64,000 nucleotides of DNA from assembly GCA_934667425.1 (NCBI GenBank), contig CAKULV010000001.1:186001-250000 (forward strand). Reading direction: 5' to 3'. Below are positions 50,542 to 58,779 of the stretch, one piece after another; the first letter of the stretch is position 1; every line of letters begins with the position of its first letter. The position numbers and the translations under genes are program-made. The notes below the pieces were generated by a model. It made no database searches. It saw nothing but the letters and a program-made list of their open reading frames with translations, and was not told where the DNA came from. This stretch comes from an uncultured Kiritimatiellota bacterium (GTDB lineage Bacteria > Verrucomicrobiota > Kiritimatiellia > RFP12 > UBA1067).

Positions 50542-52560
50542 ATGAAACTGAAGAACGGAATGCTGTTGTTGGTGTCCATGTCGTGTGCGCTTTCGGCCGT
50601 AGGCGGAGAGTTCGCCGCCAATGGGTGTCGTGTCGTCTGGACGGAGCGGACGCTTGAGGTCGGCAACGCGCACTTTTCGCGGAGTTACGTGTCGTCAAGT
50701 GGCGTATTGCGTACCGTTGCGTTCAAGGCGACGGATGGGGCCGACTGGCTTGGCCGTGCCAACGCAAGCGATGACTGCGATGTGCTGTCGGTAGATGCCC
50801 GTTCGGCCAAGTGGGGGCCGGCGGGCGTGGATGGCGTCCGTGTCACGGTGACGTCGGGTGGGGCGGTCACGCGGCTCGACCTCTACCCATCCATGCCGGG
50901 CGTCATCGCGACGCGCCCGGGCGTGGCGGCGTTCGCGCCCGTCCACGACGATTCGCGCAATTGGCAAACGCTCAAGGACGACGACCGCCGGCTTCGTGCG
51001 GCGATGGGCGCGAGTGACGTGATAGGCATTGAGAAGCGCCATGTAAGGGCCACAAGTTTCCTGTTGCAAGACCAGTCGGACGTCCGTGACCAGCTCATCG
51101 TGACCGACGGGCGCCTCCTCATGGGCTACGACTGGGCCTATTCGCTTGCCACGACCAGTCTCGATGTGCAGGATGTGCTTTGCGGCGAAGGCCTCGTCTT
51201 CGTGCGGATCGCGCCGATGCCGACGAGCCGTCCGCACCCGGTGGACGACTTCATCGTGAGCGGCGCGGGCAAAGGCGTCGCCCTGCTAGCGAACGGATAT
51301 CCCATGGCGGAGCTCGCCTACACTGGCGGCGCGGCGGGATGCCGCCGGGCCCTCGTCGCATTCCAGCGGTCGATACGCCCATACCGTCCGGGACGCGACG
51401 GGCTTCTCCTCTCCAACACGTGGGGCGCGGGCAACCGAGACAGCCGCATCTGCCAGGATTTCCTCCTGAAGGAGATCGATGCGGGCGCGCGGATGGGCGT
51501 CGACGTCATCCAGATCGACGATGGCTGGCAACGGGGACGCACACAGAACTCGGAGAAGAGTGTCGCCGCCGGGCAGAAGAAGGTCTGGAACGGCTACTGG
51601 GCTGCCGACCCGGATTTCTGGAAGGAGGATCTCGAACGCTTCCCGGACGGCCTTGATTTCCTCGTGAAGAAGGCGAAGGAGAAGGGGATGCGCTTCGGCC
51701 TCTGGTTTGGGCCGGACTCCAGCGACGACGCGGCTAACTGGGAGCGCGATGCGGACTGCCTCCTCGACTACCACCGCCGCCTTGGCATCGACTTCTTCAA
51801 GATGGATTCGATGAAGCTTCTCTCGCCGAGCGCTCTCGCCCGCAACCGGCGGATGTTCGACAAGATGCTTGCCGACTCCAACGGAGACATGGTGTTCGAT
51901 CTCGACTGTACTGCGGAGGTGCGCCCCGGCTTCTTTGGCCTCCTTGACATCGGGCCTCTCTTCGTCGAGAACCGCTACACGCGCCGCCCCGTCTACTGGC
52001 CGCACCACACGCTCAAGAATCTGTGGGACCTTTCGCACGTCGTCGATCCCGTGCGTCTGCGCTTCGAGTTCAACAACCCGGATACGAACCACGCGAACTA
52101 CGACTGGAGTCCGCTTGGACACGGAAACTACCGTCCGGACACGCTCTTCGCGACCGTAATGGCGGCTTCGCCCCTGGCATGGATGGAGCTTTCCGACGTA
52201 TCCGAGAAGTCGATGGCGGCGATCGCGCCGCTTGTGAGGACGTGGAAGGCCGAACGCGCGCGCTGGCATGGCGGCGTGATACACCCGGTCGGGGCCCGCC
52301 CCGATGGAGCGTCCTGGACCGGTTTCGTATCCGAGGCGGCGGACGGCACTGGCGGGTATGCGCTGCTGTTCCGCGAGCTGAACAAGGAGAAATCGTACAC
52401 GCTCGACCTCAAGCCGATCTTCGGGACGGCCAAGGCGTCCGGGGCGGAAGTCATCGGCGGCCGTGGAGAGGCGCGTGTGGACGGCTCCCGCCTGGAGGTT
52501 TCCGTCCGCGACCCGCTCGACTTCATTTGGGTGAAGTTCAAGACCGCCCCCGCTCGGTAG
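50542..52560 (+). CDS. Secreted alpha-galactosidase-like glycoside hydrolase (GH36/GH27 clan)
   Basis: 672 residues from ATG 50542; upstream in-frame sequence is not family-like. Signal peptide MKLKNGMLLLVSMSCALSAVGG. An N-terminal beta-sandwich precedes a TIM barrel with VDVIQIDDGWQRGRT (about 327-341), MRFGLWFGPDSS, and GIDFFKMDSMKLL (about 416-428) whose Asp fits the catalytic nucleophile of clan GH-D. DLDCTAEVRPGFFGLLDIGP may carry the acid/base. A C-terminal sandwich follows. Likely removes alpha-galactosyl or related units from host or plant glycans. The promoter TATAAT ends 10 nt upstream, with no ribosome site. Confidence 0.83.
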   Translation: MKLKNGMLLLVSMSCALSAVGGEFAANGCRVVWTERTLEVGNAHFSRSYVSSSGVLRTVAFKATDGADWLGRANASDDCDVLSVDARSAKWGPAGVDGVRVTVTSGGAVTRLDLYPSMPGVIATRPGVAAFAPVHDDSRNWQTLKDDDRRLRAAMGASDVIGIEKRHVRATSFLLQDQSDVRDQLIVTDGRLLMGYDWAYSLATTSLDVQDVLCGEGLVFVRIAPMPTSRPHPVDDFIVSGAGKGVALLANGYPMAELAYTGGAAGCRRALVAFQRSIRPYRPGRDGLLLSNTWGAGNRDSRICQDFLLKEIDAGARMGVDVIQIDDGWQRGRTQNSEKSVAAGQKKVWNGYWAADPDFWKEDLERFPDGLDFLVKKAKEKGMRFGLWFGPDSSDDAANWERDADCLLDYHRRLGIDFFKMDSMKLLSPSALARNRRMFDKMLADSNGDMVFDLDCTAEVRPGFFGLLDIGPLFVENRYTRRPVYWPHHTLKNLWDLSHVVDPVRLRFEFNNPDTNHANYDWSPLGHGNYRPDTLFATVMAASPLAWMELSDVSEKSMAAIAPLVRTWKAERARWHGGVIHPVGARPDGASWTGFVSEAADGTGGYALLFRELNKEKSYTLDLKPIFGTAKASGAEVIGGRGEARVDGSRLEVSVRDPLDFIWVKFKTAPAR

Positions 52561-52577
52561 ATTTGGGAAAATGGTTC

Positions 52578-52616
52578 TTGCTGAATATTTCGGGATGTGA
52601 TACACTTTCGCGCATG
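52578..52616 (+). promoter_or_regulatory. Leaderless-type promoter of the small membrane protein
   Basis: TTGCTG (52578-52583), 17 nt, TACACT (52601-52606), 7 nt TTCGCGC, ATG (52614). No ribosome site. Confidence 0.6.
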
Positions 52617-52850
52617 AAACTGAAAAAACCAGAGACGGCCAAAGAGGAAACCCAGGCGACGGCATCCGGCGGCGCGGTCATAGCGGCGCGCTTCCAGCTT
52701 GATGCAGATGACTCTTCGAAGAAGGCGACACCCGGCGTAGGGAAGACATCCACGCTTGTGGCCCTGCTCGCGGCGCTTGTCGCGCTTGGGGCCATAGGCT
52801 TCGCGGCCTGGCTAATGTTTTCCGATTGGTCGGTCGCGTCTGTGTCGTAG
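52614..52850 (+). CDS. Small single-pass membrane protein, unknown function
   Basis: 78 residues. A charged N-terminal half (MKLKKPETAKEETQATASGG...LDADDSSKKATPGVGK) is followed by one transmembrane helix (TLVALLAALVALGAIGFAAWLMF) near the C-terminus, i.e. a tail-anchor-like layout. Coding status is supported by the leaderless promoter placed exactly before the ATG and by termination 7 nt before nadC. No family recognised. Confidence 0.65.
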   Translation: MKLKKPETAKEETQATASGGAVIAARFQLDADDSSKKATPGVGKTSTLVALLAALVALGAIGFAAWLMFSDWSVASVS

Positions 52851-52857
52851 ATAGCGG

Positions 52858-53757
52858 ATGCCTCCAATGAACCGGGACGTGATGAGATCGCCGCGCGCCC
52901 GCGCGGCCGTGAGGCTTGCGCTTGACGAAGACCTGTCGAGCGTTGAGAAGATCAGTGCGGATTGGTGCGACGCGACGTCCGAGGCGCTTGTCGATCCCAG
53001 GGCGGTCGCGGAAGGGGAGATATACGCCAAGGGGCGCGGCTGCGTGGTCGCGGGGGCGACCGTCGCCAGGGCGGTCTTGAAGATGGTCGATCCGCGCATC
53101 TCCGTGAAGATACTGAAGGCGGATGGCTCGGAGGTCAGGCCCGGCGAACCGATACTCGTCTTTCGCGGCAAGGCGCGTTCGATCCTCGCGGCGGAGCGGA
53201 CGGCCCTAAACTTCATGCAGCGCATGTGCGCAACCGCCACCCTCGCGAAGTCTTTTGTCGATGCCGTGAAGGATTTCGGCACGCTGATACTTGATACGCG
53301 CAAGACCACGCCGGGTCTGCGCGTATTCGAGAAGTACGCCGTGACGTGCGGCGGCGGGACTAACCACCGCATGGGGATGTACGACCGCATCCTGATGAAG
53401 GACAACCACCGCCGCCTCTGGCGTGGCGGAAATCCCGACGAGCTTGACAAGGCCGTCGTGGCGGCCCGCAAGAGGTTCCCGAAACTTGAGGTGGAGGTTG
53501 AGGTCGAGACTCTTCGCGAGTGCGCGAGTGCGCTGAAGGCGAAACCGGAGTGGATAATGCTCGACAACATGTCCGTCGCGGACATGAGGAAGTGCGTCAA
53601 GATGTGCAAGGGCATCTCCAAGACGGAAGCCTCGGGCGGCATAACGCTCGACAAGGCCAGGAAGGTCGCGGCGACCGGAGTCACCGCAATCTCGCTTGGA
53701 TGCCTTACGCATTCCGCAGGGTCGATAGACCTCTCGCTGGAATGGAGAAGCGTCTGA
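52858..53757 (+). CDS. nadC: Nicotinate-nucleotide pyrophosphorylase (carboxylating)
   Basis: Converts quinolinate and PRPP into nicotinate mononucleotide in de novo NAD synthesis. 299 residues; ATG 52858 used, ATG 52867 equally possible. ERTALNFMQRMCATATLA (about 118-135) and ILDTRKTTPGLRVFEKYAV...GGGTNHRMGMYDRILMKDNH (about 148-183) are diagnostic, with the Arg/Lys/His residues of the quinolinate site. EVEVETLRE and IMLDNM complete the active site. Normal length. No nadA or nadB in the window. Confidence 0.95.
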   Translation: MPPMNRDVMRSPRARAAVRLALDEDLSSVEKISADWCDATSEALVDPRAVAEGEIYAKGRGCVVAGATVARAVLKMVDPRISVKILKADGSEVRPGEPILVFRGKARSILAAERTALNFMQRMCATATLAKSFVDAVKDFGTLILDTRKTTPGLRVFEKYAVTCGGGTNHRMGMYDRILMKDNHRRLWRGGNPDELDKAVVAARKRFPKLEVEVEVETLRECASALKAKPEWIMLDNMSVADMRKCVKMCKGISKTEASGGITLDKARKVAATGVTAISLGCLTHSAGSIDLSLEWRSV

Positions 53758-53806
53758 GGCGGAACCCTCCGCAATCTGCCTTTGCGCGGAGCATGCGGTT
53801 TAACGG

Positions 53807-54454
53807 ATGCACAGGTATCTGATTTGGGACTGGAACGGCACGCTGCTTGACGATGTCTCGGCGGCAGTCGGTGCGCTGAATCGCATGCTTGAGAGACGAG
53901 GCGCGAAGCCGATAACGGTCGAGCATTACCGCCGGAGGTTTGGCTTCCCCGTAAGGCCCTTCTACGCCGAGCTTGGCGTGGATCTGGACAAGTGGGACTG
54001 GGATGAAATATGCGAGGATTTCCACAGGTTCGTAATTGAGGAGCCGCAATCTATCCGGGCCAATGCAAGGTCTGCACTGGAGCTTGCCTCCAGATCGGGC
54101 TTTCGGCAATGCGTACTGTCGGCGCTGCGGCAGGATAAACTGAGCGAGGCGGTGTCCGCAAACGGCTTCGATGCGTTTTTCGACCGCGTATACGGGGTGG
54201 ACAACCTTGACGGGGCGTCTAAGCTCCTGCGGGGGCATGAGCTGATGGAGGCGTTGGGCGGAGACGTGGAGTCCGCCGTGTTCATCGGCGACACCCTCCA
54301 TGACGCGGAGGTGGCGCGTGAATTGGGCGGCCGCTGCGTCCTTGTCGCCTGCGGGCACCAGATGCGCGAGCGGCTGATGGCGGCGCGCTGCCCCGTGGCC
54401 GACAGCCTCACGGAGGCCGTCGGGATGGCGTCCGCCTTGCAGGCCTCAAATTGA
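53807..54454 (+). CDS. HAD-superfamily hydrolase, phosphoglycolate phosphatase-like
   Basis: 215 residues. Motif I is WDWNGTLLDD (about 7-16): the nucleophile Asp is present and the second acidic residue is replaced by Asn, a variant common in one PGP-like subgroup. Motif II is SALRQ near 107, and motif IV is VFIGDTLHDAEVA near 167-179. A cap domain lies between residues 17 and 90. It probably hydrolyses a small phosphate ester; the substrate cannot be read. Starts 49 nt after nadC. Confidence 0.87.
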   Translation: MHRYLIWDWNGTLLDDVSAAVGALNRMLERRGAKPITVEHYRRRFGFPVRPFYAELGVDLDKWDWDEICEDFHRFVIEEPQSIRANARSALELASRSGFRQCVLSALRQDKLSEAVSANGFDAFFDRVYGVDNLDGASKLLRGHELMEALGGDVESAVFIGDTLHDAEVARELGGRCVLVACGHQMRERLMAARCPVADSLTEAVGMASALQASN

Positions 54455-54461
54455 GATACGT

Positions 54462-54776
54462 TCAAACGGACGAACGCCAATCGCTTGGTGCGTAGACGAA
54501 TCTACGGACGTCCATCGTCTTGCCGACGACGCAATAGAGAACGTAGTAGTTGCCGATGGGGATGCGATAATACGGATGTTCCCGGTCTTTGGATGACGGA
54601 ACCGGCTCAAACGCCTCCGGGGCAAAGCTCCGCTTTCGTATGGCCTCTTCCGTTCGCTCTATGAGGCGAGAGGCCGCTTTGGGATTTCGCAGTTCCGTCG
54701 TGATGTAGCGAACGGCATCCGCCAGTTCCTCGCAGAAAAGCTCGGTATACTCAAGCGTGTAGGCTTCGCCCAACAT
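54462..54776 (-). CDS. RelE/ParE-family toxin
   Basis: 104 residues. YTLEYTELFCEELADAVRYITTELRNPKAASRLIERTEEAI is the N-terminal helical pair of the RelE/ParE fold, followed by the sheet with YYRIPIGNYYVLYCVVGKTMDVRRFVYAPSDW. It overlaps the antitoxin gene by 26 nt, the usual order antitoxin then toxin. Acts either as ribosome-dependent mRNA endonuclease (RelE) or gyrase inhibitor (ParE); sequence alone does not separate them. Confidence 0.85.
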   Translation of the reverse strand: MLGEAYTLEYTELFCEELADAVRYITTELRNPKAASRLIERTEEAIRKRSFAPEAFEPVPSSKDREHPYYRIPIGNYYVLYCVVGKTMDVRRFVYAPSDWRSSV

Positions 54777-55047
54777 TCAAGGACTCCCGCGCCTTGTCAA
54801 AGACCTCGTCATGGGACAGTCGCACGTCGTGAACGCGGCAATAGTCGTCCGTCTCGTCGAGGATCGCCTCCATTCGCGTGTCGGGAATCGTCCTGCGCCG
54901 AAGGCTGAAGGGAATGCCCTGATAGCGGACGACCTCGTTGACGAAAACGTTGATCGCTCCCGAAAAGGTCATTCCGAGATCTTGGAAGATTGCCTCCGCC
55001 TCCTGCTTTTTCTCGGAATCAATCCTTGCCGTAATCGTAGATGTCAT
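54751..55047 (-). CDS. RelB/DinJ-family antitoxin
   Basis: 98 residues from ATG 55047, with GAGGGCGATGAG upstream; the GTG at 55080 in the same frame is too close to the -10 box (TATAAT, 55087-55082). N-terminus MTSTITARIDSEKKQEAEAIFQDLGMTFSGAINVFVNEVVRYQGIPF is the ribbon-helix-helix pattern of RelB/DinJ. It neutralises the downstream toxin and probably represses the operon. The region next to the promoter is a likely operator. Confidence 0.88.
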   Translation of the reverse strand: MTSTITARIDSEKKQEAEAIFQDLGMTFSGAINVFVNEVVRYQGIPFSLRRRTIPDTRMEAILDETDDYCRVHDVRLSHDEVFDKARESLNVGRSLHA

Positions 55048-55087
55048 CTCATCGCCCTCTGTTGTGTTCGGAACGCGCACAATTATA

Positions 55088-55479
55088 CCAAATCTGCTCT
55101 GCGAGGGGTAAGTGGATGCCGAATTCTTTCTTTTTATCTACCTTGCGCCATCGCTATTGCATGGTAGTGAATAAAATCACATTGTATGATCAGAGGCGAC
55201 TTGCGATTCCAAAGAAAAGATTGATTCGATTGCAAATGAACTTGCAGCAGTAACGTCTGCGGTTCAGTGCGGTGAATTGGCGATTTCGCCGGCGATGTCA
55301 CTGGCTGCGGCTCCGACGTCCGCGCCGCGCTTTGGCTCGTCCGCGAGAGCACCGACGTCGCGCTGACGGGGAACCTCGATGCCGTCTGCTCGGGACGCGA
55401 GGCGGGATGGAGGGCAGGCCATAGTCCCGCATCCGCAAAAGTGTTATATACCATTTGCTTGCGGACGGCAAAAGTTTGG
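55088..55479. other. Intergenic region with an orphan frame
   Basis: A start-less frame at 55276-55482 reads GDFAGDVTGCGSDVRAALWLVREST... and on to a stop that overlaps the -10 box of the next gene. It looks like the end of a deleted gene. No other feature seen. Confidence 0.45.
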
Positions 55480-55495
55480 TAAAATGCCGGACGTG
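55480..55495 (+). promoter_or_regulatory. Leaderless-type promoter of the GntR/LacI-type regulator
   Basis: TAAAAT (55480-55485), 7 nt GCCGGAC, GTG (55493). TTGCTTGCG at 55455-55463 supplies a -35 candidate. An ATG overlaps the -10 box (55484) and would lie upstream of the expected start of transcription. Confidence 0.55.
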
Positions 55496-56617
55496 AAGGG
55501 AGAACCGAAATATCGTAAGGCGTTCGACACGCTCAAGGGCGAGATTCTGGAAGGGAAGTACTCGTCGCGGAAGTCTTTCCCCAGTGTTGTTGCGACCTGT
55601 GCGCGGTTCGGAATTTCGCGCCTGACGGCCGTCAAGGCGTTCGACAAGCTCAAGGACGAGGGCTTGATAAGTTCGCGGATTGGATCGGGGACGTTCGTCA
55701 CGAAAGGGGCCCGGTCGCGTCTCGTCGGCCTTGTCGTACCAGGCATCGCCTATTCGTCGGAATTCTTCCAGCCGATCGTTTCCGAACTTGTCCGCCGTGC
55801 GCGCGACCTCGACTATACGATCGTCATGGACGGCATCTGGTCGCCCAAGGCCGCCGACAACGGACGGGAGGCGATCGAGGTCGCCGCGCGACTCATAAAG
55901 CGCCGCGTGGCCGGCGTCATCTATCAGCCGCTTGAATACTCCGAGCACTCCGAGGAGATCAACCGCCGAGTGCTGGCCGCATTCAGGAAGGCTGGCATCC
56001 CCGTTGTCCTCCTCGACGGCGACATCGTACCCGGTCCCCGGAGAAGCGAATACGATCTCGTCTCGATCGACAACGTCGCCGCCGGCGAGACGCTGGCCGC
56101 GCACATGATGGAGCGCGGCGCCCGGAACATCCGCTTCTTGATGCGGGCGAACTGGGTCGAGAACGTGAAGAATCGGGCGCGTGGAGTGAGGAACGCGGTC
56201 CTTGCAAATGGACTGAGGTGGACGGATCGGAGCGTCATCCTTGCGGATGCGGCGGATGTCGAGGCCGTCCGGAAGATCATGCGCCGCGCACCGCGGCCGG
56301 ATGGATTCATATGCGAGAACGACGTCATCGCCGCAGGGCTGAAGAATGCCCTCGAGTCGATTGGCGTTCGCGTGCCGGATGACGTGCTGCTTGCCGGCTT
56401 CGACGACGTGCAGATCGCGCGGCTGCTGTCGCCCGGCATCACCACAATCCATCAGCCCTGCGGCGGAATCGCGCAGGCGGCATTTGATCGCCTTGCCCTG
56501 AGGATGTCCAATCCTGACATGATGCCGACGCATCTTGTCCTGCCTTCGACTCTGGTCGTGCGAGGCACTACGGAAGGTCTCCTCGGAAAACGAGAAAGGA
56601 AAGACGCTCGCAGATGA
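55493..56617 (+). CDS. GntR-type winged-helix regulator with LacI-like sugar-binding domain
   Basis: 374 residues from GTG 55493. Residues about 5-70 are a GntR winged helix (YRKAFDTLKGEILEGKYSSRKSFPSVVATCARFGISRLTAVKAFDKLKDEGLISSRIGSGTFV). The rest is a LacI-type effector domain starting RLVGLVVPGIAYSSEF, with VVLLDGDI, LVSIDNVAAGETLAAHMMERGARNIRF and DDVLLAGFDDVQIARLLSPGITTIHQP. Stop overlaps the next start (ATGA), so it shares an operon with the beta-helix and GH127-like genes and probably controls them in response to an arabinose-containing sugar (inference from the neighbour). Confidence 0.88.
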   Translation: MKGEPKYRKAFDTLKGEILEGKYSSRKSFPSVVATCARFGISRLTAVKAFDKLKDEGLISSRIGSGTFVTKGARSRLVGLVVPGIAYSSEFFQPIVSELVRRARDLDYTIVMDGIWSPKAADNGREAIEVAARLIKRRVAGVIYQPLEYSEHSEEINRRVLAAFRKAGIPVVLLDGDIVPGPRRSEYDLVSIDNVAAGETLAAHMMERGARNIRFLMRANWVENVKNRARGVRNAVLANGLRWTDRSVILADAADVEAVRKIMRRAPRPDGFICENDVIAAGLKNALESIGVRVPDDVLLAGFDDVQIARLLSPGITTIHQPCGGIAQAAFDRLALRMSNPDMMPTHLVLPSTLVVRGTTEGLLGKRERKDARR

Positions 56618-57000
56618 ACACACTGATCGCAACCCTCATGCGGAGCTTCCGGCGGATGGAGGTTTCCGGGCTGACGCTCCGCAACGGGCGGCGATTCGGG
56701 CTGAAGGTCGGCTTCCGCGTGCGCGGGCACGCGCGCATCGTCAACTCCGCCGTCTTCAACAACTACGAGGTGTTCAAGATGGACGACCCGCTGGCGATCG
56801 ACCACGTGGACGGGATCCTGACCGTCGCGAACTGCCACTTCGTGAAGACGAGTTCGCATGCGCGTCTCTACCGGGGGGCGAGCAAGTACCCACTGCGGTG
56901 GCGAGACAACACGCTTGTGCGGTTCGCCGACAAGGAAAGGCGGATCGTGGACGAGAAACTGGCGCGGGACGCGCAGACATCAAAGGAGGGACGCAGATGA
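56614..57000 (+). CDS. Truncated right-handed beta-helix protein
   Basis: 128 residues, ATG 56614 overlapping the previous stop. FRRMEVSGLTLRNGRRFGLKVGFRVRGHARIVNSAVFNNYEVFKMDDPLAIDHVDGILTVANCHF is a run of beta-helix coils as found in pectate-lyase-like or other polysaccharide lyases and GH28-like proteins. No signal peptide and only a few coils remain, much shorter than complete enzymes, so this is either a domain remnant kept in frame or a small cytosolic partner. Overlaps the GH127-like gene by 4 nt (ATGA). Confidence 0.6.
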   Translation: MNTLIATLMRSFRRMEVSGLTLRNGRRFGLKVGFRVRGHARIVNSAVFNNYEVFKMDDPLAIDHVDGILTVANCHFVKTSSHARLYRGASKYPLRWRDNTLVRFADKERRIVDEKLARDAQTSKEGRR

Positions 57001-58652
57001 CGGTTCTTATGGTTGCGGCCGCCGCGCTGCTGGCGCCGTTCGCGCCGGGCGAGGTGACGGTCGGCGGCGAGATCGGGAAGCGGATGGAAGTCACGCTCGG
57101 CAAGATGCTCCGGCACACGGACATCGAGGGGACGTTCGTCCGGCACTTCCGGAACCGCAAGGAAAGGCCGGACGAGCCTGGCGGCTTCGCCGGCTACGGG
57201 ATGTTCCTCGATGCGCTCGTCAAGGCGGCCGCGCACGGCATAGGCGGCGCGGAGACGGTGCAGGCCAAGACGCGGCTGCTGAAGGAGCTCGGCGAACTGC
57301 AGACTCCTGACGGCCGCATCTCGATGTTCAGCGGGAAGCCCGGCTTCTGGGACAGTCACGAGGGCGCATACATGATCCAGGCGCTCTGTCTCGACCATCG
57401 CCGGTTCGGGACGGCGGATTCGCTTGCGACGGCGCGAAGGCTCGCCGATTCGCTGGTGGAGCACAAGTCCTACCCGACGCTCGGCAGCGAGACGGCCTAT
57501 CTGCTTCTCTACGAGGAGACGGGCGACCGCAGGTACCTCGATTGGGTCGAGAAGGATGCGGCGATCCGTGACGACATCGACGCCTATGACAGGAAGGTGC
57601 GCGTCAACGGCGTCCAGCACGTCTACACGTGGCTTGCGCGCGCCCTCGCGCAGCTCCAGTATGCGGATGCGGTGGACGCCCCGGCAAAGGCGCGGGCCGC
57701 GCTTTCGTCTGCGGCTGGCGAAGCCTTCGCGCGGACACGCACGGACTACATGTCCGTCACCGGTTCGCTCACCGGTACGCCCGTCTGGGGCGAACTCTGG
57801 GATGCCACCCAGGCCGGCCTCGGGAAATGGGGCGAGACATGCGCATCGGCCTACCTGATGCGGCTCTCGGCGAAGGCCATGGAGCGGAATCCGGGTGCGG
57901 AGTTGGGCGACCTCTTCGAGCGCGTGATGTACAACGCGTTCTTCTCGGCACAGTCGGCGGACGGCATCAAGTACCGCTACTGGACGCCGTTCAACGAGCG
58001 GGCGCCGTGGTACGACCGCGATACCTACTGCTGCCCGAACAACTACAAGCGCGAGGTGTTCGAGATTCTGGACGCCGTGTTCTTCCGCCATTCGGACGGC
58101 CTTGCGGTAAACCTCTATTCGGATGCCGAACTGAAGGCGAAGGGGGTGGCGGCGACGATGCGCACGGCCTATCCGGACGACGGGCGCGTCTCGCTTTCCG
58201 TCTCGATGGCGGGGCGAGTTCTCCGCCTGAGGATACCGGGCTGGTGCACGAACGCGACGGTATCCGTCGCGGGCGGTTCGCCGCGCCCCGCCGCACCCGG
58301 CTGGTTCAGCGTCGAAATGGACTTCACGTCGCCCGTCCGCGTAGAGCTCGACCTGCCGATGCCGATCCGCCTCGTGCCGGGGACGAGGGCGCAGCATGGG
58401 CGCGTGGCCGTCATGCGCGGGCCGTGCGTCTTCGCGCTGGCGCTCGGCGGGGAAAAGCGGCCTGACCATTCGGTCGATCTCTGGGACATTGACGCATCCA
58501 AGCCGCTCCTGTGGGATGCGGAGAGGAGGACTGTGGACGCGACATTCCGGAGCCGCAACCGGAATCGCGAGGAGCGTACGATGCCATTGACGCGATACAG
58601 CGCGGACATCCATGACCGTACGTATTTCGATGTTGCGGCGAGATTGCCGTAG
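56997..58652 (+). CDS. GH127-like beta-L-arabinofuranosidase (former DUF1680)
   Basis: 551 residues from ATG 56997, with AAAGGAGGG upstream in the preceding gene. (alpha/alpha)6-barrel with DGRISMFSGKPGFWDSHEGAYMIQALCLDHR in the N-terminal half; YTWLARALAQLQYADA; and the diagnostic GETCASAYLMRLSAKAME (about 281-298) and RDTYCCPNNYKREVFEI (about 342-358), which hold the Glu and the three Cys that bind zinc and form the Cys nucleophile in GH127. A C-terminal sandwich follows. A short hydrophobic N-terminus (MTVLMVAAAALLAPFAPG) may be a signal peptide. Likely splits arabinofuranosyl linkages from plant polymers. Confidence 0.87.
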   Translation: MTVLMVAAAALLAPFAPGEVTVGGEIGKRMEVTLGKMLRHTDIEGTFVRHFRNRKERPDEPGGFAGYGMFLDALVKAAAHGIGGAETVQAKTRLLKELGELQTPDGRISMFSGKPGFWDSHEGAYMIQALCLDHRRFGTADSLATARRLADSLVEHKSYPTLGSETAYLLLYEETGDRRYLDWVEKDAAIRDDIDAYDRKVRVNGVQHVYTWLARALAQLQYADAVDAPAKARAALSSAAGEAFARTRTDYMSVTGSLTGTPVWGELWDATQAGLGKWGETCASAYLMRLSAKAMERNPGAELGDLFERVMYNAFFSAQSADGIKYRYWTPFNERAPWYDRDTYCCPNNYKREVFEILDAVFFRHSDGLAVNLYSDAELKAKGVAATMRTAYPDDGRVSLSVSMAGRVLRLRIPGWCTNATVSVAGGSPRPAAPGWFSVEMDFTSPVRVELDLPMPIRLVPGTRAQHGRVAVMRGPCVFALALGGEKRPDHSVDLWDIDASKPLLWDAERRTVDATFRSRNRNREERTMPLTRYSADIHDRTYFDVAARLP

Positions 58653-58717
58653 CCGCGCATCGCACATGCGCACGCGCCGTCATCGGCATTGGGCAACGCC
58701 ATTCCACGCGATTGTGG

Positions 58718-58757
58718 TATAATGGCGCGTCATATGAGTTGTACTGTCTTCATGTGA
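58718..58757 (+). promoter_or_regulatory. -10 box and mini-ORF before recN
   Basis: TATAAT at 58718-58723, then a 7-codon frame ATG...TGA (58734-58757, MSCTVFM). It may be chance or a short leader peptide; the recN ATG at 58780 has no visible ribosome site. Confidence 0.35.
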
Positions 58758-58779
58758 ATCGCGCATCTTCCCTTATGCT

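Noticed and set aside
54462..55047. Prophage or plasmid region around the toxin-antitoxin pair
   Set aside because: Neighbours are nadC, a HAD phosphatase and a sugar regulator; no phage or plasmid gene is visible.
58734..58757. Leader peptide MSCTVFM before recN
   Set aside because: Seven codons with no ribosome site or attenuator hairpin; may be chance.
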